Source: Caviibacter sp963550915
GTDB taxonomy: Bacteria > Fusobacteriota > Fusobacteriia > Fusobacteriales > Leptotrichiaceae
Length of the DNA stretch: 37,516 nt
Assembly: GCA_963550915.1 (NCBI GenBank)
Contig: CAUVEB010000008.1
Coordinates: forward strand, 1 to 37,516
Direction of reading: 5' to 3'
Below, piece by piece: positions 32,384 through 37,516 of the stretch. Under the pieces are notes generated by a model. It was not told the origin of the DNA, did no database searches, and saw only the letters and a program-made list of their open reading frames with translations. The stretch's first letter is position 1; each line of letters begins with the position of its first letter. The translations under genes were made by a program, and so were the position numbers.

Positions 32384-32518
32384 ATGAAAAGAACATTTCA
32401 ACCAAATAATAGAAAAAGAAAAAAAGACCATGGTTTTAGAACAAGAATGAAGACTAAAAGCGGACGTAATGTATTAAAAAGAAGAAGAGAAAAAGGTAGA
32501 GCAAAATTATCAGCTTAA
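32384..32518 (+). CDS. rpmH: 50S ribosomal protein L34
   Basis: The short gene encodes 44 residues: MKRTFQPNNRKRKKDHGFR..., ending ...REKGRAKLSA, the highly conserved L34 sequence. L34 is a small basic protein of the large subunit. It has a consensus promoter upstream and a strong terminator 4 bases after its stop, and begins the rpmH-rnpA-yidD-yidC-jag-mnmE cluster. Confidence 0.98.
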   Translation: MKRTFQPNNRKRKKDHGFRTRMKTKSGRNVLKRRREKGRAKLSA

Positions 32519-32521
32519 AAG

Positions 32522-32552
32522 TCGGTGTTCTAGATTAAACACCGATTTTTTT
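32522..32552 (+). terminator. Terminator/attenuator between rpmH and rnpA
   Basis: TCGGTGTT (32522-32529) pairs with AACACCGA (32538-32545) around an 8-base loop, followed by seven T. rnpA starts 16 bases later with no room for its own promoter, so the hairpin probably reduces rnpA expression relative to rpmH. Confidence 0.9.
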
Positions 32553-32567
32553 AACTAAAGGCTATTT

Positions 32568-32936
32568 ATGGAATCTTTAAAAAAATCAAAAGAATTTAAT
32601 TTAATATACAATCACGGCACTAAAATTTACACAAAATATACTATTATATTCATACATAACAATATAGGTAGTAAATTTGGTGTGGTCGCAAGTAAGAAAA
32701 TAGGGAACGCAGTTAAAAGAAATAGGATTAAAAGAATATTTAGGCAAATAATCAGAAACAATCCTAATTTTTTTAGTATACAAAATAAGGCATATGTGAT
32801 TATTGCAAATAAGAATTGTAAAGAAGATTTTGAAAATTTAAATTATTTTGTTTTAGAAAATGATATATTAAAAGGAGTAAAAAAATATGAAAAAAATATT
32901 AATATTTCTAATAAAAATGTATCAAAAACTAACTAA
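32568..32936 (+). CDS. rnpA: Ribonuclease P protein component
   Basis: RnpA assists the RNase P RNA in removing tRNA 5' leaders. The 122-residue basic protein has the family core FGVVASKKIGNAVKRNRIKRIFRQIIR (RNR motif within KRNRIKR) and an N-terminal KKSKEFNLIYNHG. The length is normal. The last 50 bases overlap yidD in another frame, a frequent arrangement. The RNase P RNA gene is not in this window. Confidence 0.95.
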   Translation: MESLKKSKEFNLIYNHGTKIYTKYTIIFIHNNIGSKFGVVASKKIGNAVKRNRIKRIFRQIIRNNPNFFSIQNKAYVIIANKNCKEDFENLNYFVLENDILKGVKKYEKNINISNKNVSKTN

Positions 32937-33093
32937 ATCGCCAGTAAGGGTATGTAAATATTATCCTACTTGCTCTGAATACACAAAACAAGCTATAGAA
33001 AAATATGGAGCTATAAAAGGTTTAGCTCTTGGAATATATAGAATATTAAGATGTAATCCGTGGTCTTATGGCGGATATGATCCAGTAAAATAA
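32887..33093 (+). CDS. yidD: Membrane protein insertion factor YidD
   Basis: The 68-residue protein has an amphipathic N-terminal helix and the conserved core CKYYPTCSEYTKQAIEKYG, then RCNPWSYGGYDPV. YidD helps YidC insert inner-membrane proteins. It overlaps the end of rnpA by 50 bases and is followed by yidC after ten bases, the usual order. Confidence 0.95.
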   Translation: MKKILIFLIKMYQKLTKSPVRVCKYYPTCSEYTKQAIEKYGAIKGLALGIYRILRCNPWSYGGYDPVK

Positions 33094-33103
33094 TGGAGGA
33101 AAA

Positions 33104-33769
33104 ATGTTTAGAATAAAATTTGTAGATAATGCTGTTTTAGCATTGTTAAGTTACTTAGTATCAATAGTTGGTAACTACGGACTTGCTATAATAATAACAA
33201 CAGTAATTGTTAAATTAGCACTTTTACCGCTATCTATAAAACAAGAAAAATCAATGATAAGAATGAAAGAATTACAACCTAAGGTTGATGAAATAAATCA
33301 AAAGTATAAGAATGATAAGGCTAAAATACAAGAAATGACAGCTGAATTATATAAAAAAGAACAAGTAAACCCATTATCAGGTTGTTTACCTCTTTTAATA
33401 CAACTACCTATATTTGTTGCCTTATACTATGCTTTTATAGGAGATGCAATACCAGCAAATGCAAGTTTTCTATGGTTTAACTTAAAATCTCCTGATGCAC
33501 TATTTACATTTAATAATTTTTCATTTAACTTTTTACCTGTTGTAAGTGCAATATTAATGATAGTACAACAAAAATTAATGACACCAGCATCTCAAAACGG
33601 TAATGAAATGGAAAAATCAATGCAAACAATGATGTATTTTATGCCTGTGATGATACTAGTTCTATTTTATAGAATGCCATCTGGGGTAAATCTATACTAC
33701 ACAGTAAACACATTACTTTCTATACTATTACAACTATACATCATTAAGAAAGTGAGAAAAAATGGATAA
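33104..33769 (+). CDS. yidC: Membrane protein insertase YidC (short Oxa1 type)
   Basis: YidC/Oxa1 inserts and folds membrane proteins. The 221-residue protein contains only the conserved Oxa1 core: VSIVGNYGLAIIITTVIVK, a cytoplasmic helical hairpin (KQEKSMIRMKELQPKVDEINQKYK), VNPLSGCLPLLIQLPIFVALY, and two C-terminal membrane segments. It lacks the large periplasmic domain of proteobacterial YidC and a lipoprotein signal. A GGAGG ribosome-binding site precedes the ATG. The end overlaps jag by eight bases. Confidence 0.95.
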   Translation: MFRIKFVDNAVLALLSYLVSIVGNYGLAIIITTVIVKLALLPLSIKQEKSMIRMKELQPKVDEINQKYKNDKAKIQEMTAELYKKEQVNPLSGCLPLLIQLPIFVALYYAFIGDAIPANASFLWFNLKSPDALFTFNNFSFNFLPVVSAILMIVQQKLMTPASQNGNEMEKSMQTMMYFMPVMILVLFYRMPSGVNLYYTVNTLLSILLQLYIIKKVRKNG

Positions 33770-34505
33770 AATAGTTTTACAAGCAAAAAATAAAAAAGAA
33801 TTAGATGAGCTTATAAAAAGAAATATAAGACTTGAAAATGATGAAACTTACGTTATAAAAGAAATTAAAAAACCGTTTAATTTTTTCTTTATTAATCTAA
33901 AAGGAAAATATGAAATTTCAATATTAAAAAAATCAGAACTTGAAAAGATTAAAAAATTATCTGAAAATGAAAAAAAGGTAACTAAGCTTGAAAAAGCTAA
34001 AAAAGAAGAAATTAAAGTTCAAAAAGAAATAAAAGAAAACTGTGAAAGTGAAAACATAGAAGATAAGATATTAAAAATATTTTCTGAATTTATACAAGAG
34101 TCAAAACTTGATATAGTTATTAAATCAATTGATAATCACAAAAATCAATATACAGTAAATGTTGAAGGTAAAGATGTAAGATATATTATAGGTGAAAAAG
34201 GTCAAGCACTTGCTTCACTTGAATACTTATTTAATTCATTAAAAGAACTTAAAAATGTTAAGGTATTTGTTGATGCAAATAATTATAAGGCAAAAAGAGA
34301 AGAAACTCTAAAAGAATTAGCTAGAAAAAAAGCTGAGAAAGTACTTGAAACAAAAACTTCGTATAAATTACATTCAATGACTGCAAAAGAAAGAAGAATA
34401 ATACACGAAGAAATATCAAAATATGAAAATCTTTCAACTGAAAGTTACGGTGAAGAACCAAAGAGATTTTTAGTAATAAAATATTGTGAAAAAAAAGAGA
34501 GTTAA
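33762..34505 (+). CDS. jag: RNA-binding protein Jag/KhpB (Jag-N, KH, R3H)
   Basis: The 247-residue protein has an N-terminal Jag domain (about 1-50), a Lys/Glu-rich linker (about 65-95), a KH-like domain (YTVNVEGKDVRYIIGEKGQA) and a C-terminal R3H domain (SMTAKERRIIHEEISKY). Jag/KhpB binds RNA and in some species controls cell elongation with KhpA. It overlaps yidC and lies three bases before mnmE, consistent with co-translation. Confidence 0.93.
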   Translation: MDKIVLQAKNKKELDELIKRNIRLENDETYVIKEIKKPFNFFFINLKGKYEISILKKSELEKIKKLSENEKKVTKLEKAKKEEIKVQKEIKENCESENIEDKILKIFSEFIQESKLDIVIKSIDNHKNQYTVNVEGKDVRYIIGEKGQALASLEYLFNSLKELKNVKVFVDANNYKAKREETLKELARKKAEKVLETKTSYKLHSMTAKERRIIHEEISKYENLSTESYGEEPKRFLVIKYCEKKES

Positions 34506-34508
34506 AAT

Positions 34509-35873
34509 ATGTTATTTGATACAATTGCAGCCATAGCTACGGCAAAAGGCGAAGGTGGTATTGGGATTATAAGGATTTCTGGAGATAAATCTTTTGAAAT
34601 AATTGATAAAATTTTTAAACCAAATAATGATAAGAAAATGTCATATTATACCTTAAAATATGGACATATATATGACGACGATAAGCTTATAGACGAAGTT
34701 ATGGTTGTAAAAATGAAAGCACCAAAATCTTATACTTGTGAAGATGTTGTTGAAATAAATTGCCACGGTGGATATTTAATTACAAGAAACGTTTTAGAAC
34801 TTGTATTAAAAAATGGAGCAAGACATGCAGAAGCCGGAGAATTTACTAAAAGAGCATTTATGAACGGTAGAATAGATTTATCACAAGCTGAAGCAATTAT
34901 TGATATAATAAAAGGTAAAACAACTAAATCTTTAGAAATTTCTGTAGGACAATTAAGGGGAGATCTAAAAAAAATGATAGCAGAGTTTAAAAAGACTTTG
35001 CTTGATATAACGGCACATGTAAATGTAGTACTTGATTATCCTGAAGAAGGAATAGATGATCCTATCCCACAAAATTTATTAGATGACTTAAAAAATGTAT
35101 ATCAAAAAGCAAACACTCTAATAGAAAGCTACGATAAAGGGAAAAAAATAAAAGAAGGTATAAAAACAGCAATCATTGGTAGACCTAATGTTGGGAAATC
35201 TACACTTTTAAATGCACTTTTAAGAGAAGAGCGTGCAATTGTTACTAATGTTGCAGGAACAACAAGGGATACAATAGAGGAAATAATAAATTTAAAAGGA
35301 TATCCTTTAATACTTGTTGATACTGCCGGAATTAGAAAAACAGACGATATTGTAGAAAATATTGGAGTAAATAAGTCAAAAGAAATAGTAAAAAAAGCAG
35401 ATTTAATATTAATGCTTCTTGATAGTTCAGATGAAATAAAAGAAGAAGATAAAGAGATAATTAGCTTTATAAAAAAAGAAAATAAAAAAGTAATTTATAT
35501 ATTAAATAAAATAGATTTAGGTAAAAAAATTAATATTAGTAATTTAGAAAACGAGAAAATAATTGAAATATCTGCAATGCAAAATATAGGTATAAATGAA
35601 ATGGAAGATTTACTTTATAAATATATTTATGAAAATGATGTAAAAGATTCAAGCGAAGAGTATATAATTACAAATATTAGACATAAAACAGCATTAGAGA
35701 AGACTAAAAATTCTATAGCTAATATGTTTACAACAATAGAAAATGAACTACCACTTGATTTAATTGCTGTAGACTTAAAAGAAGCTTTAGATCAATTGTC
35801 TGAGATAACGGGAGAAATAACAACTGAAGATATATTAAGTCATATATTTTCAAGCTTTTGTGTAGGAAAATAA
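34509..35873 (+). CDS. mnmE: tRNA modification GTPase MnmE
   Basis: MnmE with MnmG adds the aminomethyl group at C5 of U34 in several tRNAs. The 454-residue protein starts DTIAAIATAKGEGGIGIIRISG (folate-binding domain). Its embedded G domain has GRPNVGKST (about 224-232), DTAGIRKT and NKID. It ends in the conserved CVGK. It complements mnmA, encoded elsewhere in the window, in modifying the same wobble uridine. It is the last gene of the plus-strand origin arm. Confidence 0.97.
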   Translation: MLFDTIAAIATAKGEGGIGIIRISGDKSFEIIDKIFKPNNDKKMSYYTLKYGHIYDDDKLIDEVMVVKMKAPKSYTCEDVVEINCHGGYLITRNVLELVLKNGARHAEAGEFTKRAFMNGRIDLSQAEAIIDIIKGKTTKSLEISVGQLRGDLKKMIAEFKKTLLDITAHVNVVLDYPEEGIDDPIPQNLLDDLKNVYQKANTLIESYDKGKKIKEGIKTAIIGRPNVGKSTLLNALLREERAIVTNVAGTTRDTIEEIINLKGYPLILVDTAGIRKTDDIVENIGVNKSKEIVKKADLILMLLDSSDEIKEEDKEIISFIKKENKKVIYILNKIDLGKKINISNLENEKIIEISAMQNIGINEMEDLLYKYIYENDVKDSSEEYIITNIRHKTALEKTKNSIANMFTTIENELPLDLIAVDLKEALDQLSEITGEITTEDILSHIFSSFCVGK

Positions 35874-35876
35874 AAA

Positions 35877-35931
35877 AACTTGTAATAAGGATAACTTCAT
35901 TTTTAATGGAGTTATTTTTTTATTACAAGTT
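35877..35931. terminator. Nested bidirectional terminator after mnmE
   Basis: The inner hairpin (35891-35915) has an 11-bp stem with one T-G pair and is followed by seven T. Around it AACTTGTAATAA (35877-35888) pairs perfectly with TTATTACAAGTT (35920-35931). On the minus strand the outer stem is followed by its own T-run. The structure can terminate from both directions. Confidence 0.85.
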
Positions 35932-36016
35932 ACTATATAATTATATTAAATAATTATCTTAAAGTGTAAACTTTTATAAAAAATATTAAATTGTCTTTGA
36001 CTAGTCATAAATATGT

Positions 36017-36244
36017 TTAGAAATAAAGATGAAAAATAAGTTTTTCTCCTTTATTTTCGTAGTTTATATTACTAATTAACTTATTGCTCCTACCTTTTAA
36101 TATCTGTGAAATAGGCAAAACTTTTTCTAAATTCAAGAGTAATTTTTTATTGTCATTTAGCTTATTTGTTTTCATTATAGCTAATACATAATCGCTAAAA
36201 GGTTTTCTATATATAACAATAAGTTTATCATTACTCTTTTTCAT
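36017..36244 (-). CDS. Small protein of unknown function
   Basis: I do not recognise this 75-residue basic protein. It begins MKKSNDKLIVIYRKPF and has no membrane segment or known motif. A strong AAGGAGG ribosome-binding site nine bases before the ATG at 36244 shows that it is probably translated. It overlaps the end of the 371-residue gene upstream by 14 bases, so the two are translationally coupled and likely work together. Downstream lies only AT-rich DNA and the terminator shared with mnmE. Confidence 0.65.
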   Translation of the reverse strand: MKKSNDKLIVIYRKPFSDYVLAIMKTNKLNDNKKLLLNLEKVLPISQILKGRSNKLISNINYENKGEKLIFHLYF

Positions 36245-37346
36245 TCAATATATCCTCCTTTTTTATAAGTTCTAATAAAATATGGATACGTTTTTTTAGA
36301 AAATAGCGTTTATTATAAATAATATTTTTACATAATCTTTTTTTACTTATCAAATCAATGTTCTTTATTTTGGTGAAATCTCTTTTAGAAATGAATTTTT
36401 CAACATTTCTTATTAAAAGATAGGCTAAATCATTTTCAAGATCATCAATTGATAATATATATTTGTTATTCCTAACCCACATATCAATATTTATGTGTCC
36501 CTTATTTTTTAGAAAAAAGATGTGGAGATGATGAACGTTTAAAAATGTAAATTCTTCAAATACTTTCATTCTTTTAAAAAATATTTTCTTATTCTTTATA
36601 ACAGCACAAATTATTTTAAGTAAATAAAAAAATTCATTTTCAGTAATATCACCAATATAGATTATAACCTTGCTATAATTAAATGATTTTCTTATTCTAA
36701 ACTTATTTATGCAAATAATATTGAAAAAATTATCAAAAGAATTATTAGTAACGCTATTTAAAACTTTGATAAGTTTTGTTGAAACGTTTTCAATATAAGA
36801 GAATTTTTCTTTATTAAATCGAATATTATACATAAAATTGTCATAATTATATTTATCAATTATACAATTTCTAGTTATTATTTTATCAAAAATAACTTCA
36901 AAAGAATTAGTTAAATCTAAAGAAGTAAAATTTTTAATTGAGCCAAGCTTTGTAGCTTTAAAAAACTTTTTAGTGTGATACCCATTATTTATATTATTAA
37001 CACCATTTTTTATGTGATGATACTTCTTAATATATAAGTAAAGAAATAAACAATTATATAAAAAAATAAGTATAAAATCCCTATATCTAAAACAAACTCT
37101 TCTTTTCCTAAGTTCTATATATGTTTCATTAAAAACTTCTAAAGAACTCAATTTAATGTTACTTAAGTTGAATACATTATCAATAATACTAAAATTATTA
37201 TATACATCTCTTAAATTTTGAAAATTGAAAAGTAAGTTAAAAATTGAATGTATATTATGATCATTTATATGCTTTTTTAGAACCTTAATATTAATAATTT
37301 TATTTTGATCACAAACAATAAATTTCTTTTCAAACAGTTTATTCAT
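36231..37346 (-). CDS. Unknown 371-residue protein, faintly reverse-transcriptase-like
   Basis: No family is recognised with confidence. The protein is rich in Asn, Ile, Lys and Phe and has a hydrophobic stretch at about 91-106. The order RKRRVCF (80-86), FTSLDLTNSFEVI (140-152) and KVIIYIGDITEN (226-237) resembles the RT1/2, motif A (Asp144) and YxDD regions of retron or abortive-infection reverse transcriptases. The 89-residue spacing between Asp144 and Asp233 is compatible. The YxDD box reads YIGD, so activity would be lost if homologous. AAGGA precedes the ATG. It is coupled to the 75-residue gene. Confidence 0.6.
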   Translation of the reverse strand: MNKLFEKKFIVCDQNKIINIKVLKKHINDHNIHSIFNLLFNFQNLRDVYNNFSIIDNVFNLSNIKLSSLEVFNETYIELRKRRVCFRYRDFILIFLYNCLFLYLYIKKYHHIKNGVNNINNGYHTKKFFKATKLGSIKNFTSLDLTNSFEVIFDKIITRNCIIDKYNYDNFMYNIRFNKEKFSYIENVSTKLIKVLNSVTNNSFDNFFNIICINKFRIRKSFNYSKVIIYIGDITENEFFYLLKIICAVIKNKKIFFKRMKVFEEFTFLNVHHLHIFFLKNKGHINIDMWVRNNKYILSIDDLENDLAYLLIRNVEKFISKRDFTKIKNIDLISKKRLCKNIIYNKRYFLKKRIHILLELIKKEDILNEKE

Positions 37347-37516
37347 AAATATCCTTATTTTATTTTCTACTATGATTATAATTTGAAAACAATCAATAAA
37401 GTATAATATTTTTCTTACTATAATCTAGAAAACCTATTCAAATTTTATTTATATTACACAAAAACTAGAATATATACAAGTTTTGAAAAAAATAAAAAAT
37501 AAAAAAATAATAAAAA
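37347..37516. other. AT-rich gap at the window edge
   Basis: This stretch is almost pure A/T upstream of the 371-residue gene. A TATAAT (complement of 37375-37380) with a weak TACTTT 17 bases upstream could be its promoter. No gene, tRNA or clear hairpin is visible. Confidence 0.35.

Noticed and set aside
35998..36007. Perfect palindrome TGACTAGTCA between the mnmE terminator and the unknown operon
   Set aside because: Ten bases is short for an isolated operator call in this composition and no promoter lies beside it.

Overview
The window is a very AT-rich bacterial chromosome segment carrying the replication origin. The standard genetic code fits: TGA ends several genes (for example the HAD phosphatase and mnmA), which excludes a mycoplasma. 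Low GC, the gene content and the order dnaA-yaaA-recF-dciA-like-mfd suggest a small-genome member of the Fusobacteriota, probably Leptotrichiaceae (Sneathia/Streptobacillus-like). The lineage is inferred from composition and gene content, not from a search.

Layout. Positions 1-3300 hold the str operon on the minus strand (rpsL, rpsG, fusA, start of tuf) with a long 5' leader. A sirtuin gene (3403-4116, minus) is divergent from a tight plus-strand operon of six genes (4232-9252): HAD phosphatase, a lone receiver-domain protein, lrgA, lrgB, mnmA and sppA. This ends in a bidirectional terminator facing rsgA, a PASTA-only membrane protein and a transaldolase-family gene (9273-11645, minus). A 1.6-kb segment with an MFS transporter, a small inverted-repeat element and a gene remnant follows, flanked by perfect 33-bp direct repeats that are also terminator hairpins (11729-13384). 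From 19312 down to 13382 runs a six-gene minus-strand operon: lipoprotein solute-binding protein, two permeases, one ATPase, a GlcU-like carrier and an MtaD-like deaminase. It is divergent from padR, a DUF1700-like gene and a DUF4097-like gene, with near-ideal back-to-back promoters. Next come tRNA-Thr, an unrecognised membrane protein, uraA and a nitroreductase.

Positions 23842-24744 carry a ten-tRNA operon (minus) with an internal terminator. Upstream of it is the minus-strand replication-initiation arm (24895-31837): dnaA, yaaA, recF, a DciA-like zinc-finger protein, a short mfd, a small lipoprotein and rqcP. dnaN is absent from its usual slot. oriC lies at about 31900-32330 with several DnaA boxes. 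The plus-strand arm is the classic rpmH, rnpA, yidD, yidC, jag, mnmE cluster (32384-35873), closed by a nested bidirectional terminator.

The window ends in a two-gene minus-strand operon of unknown function (36017-37346). Its large protein has a faint, catalytically degenerate resemblance to the layout of a reverse transcriptase. This is the most speculative but most interesting item. Other points worth attention are the direct-repeat-flanked MFS segment, the terminator that shares bases with the tRNA-Glu 3' end, the kinase-less PASTA protein beside rsgA, and the DciA-zinc-finger fusion.
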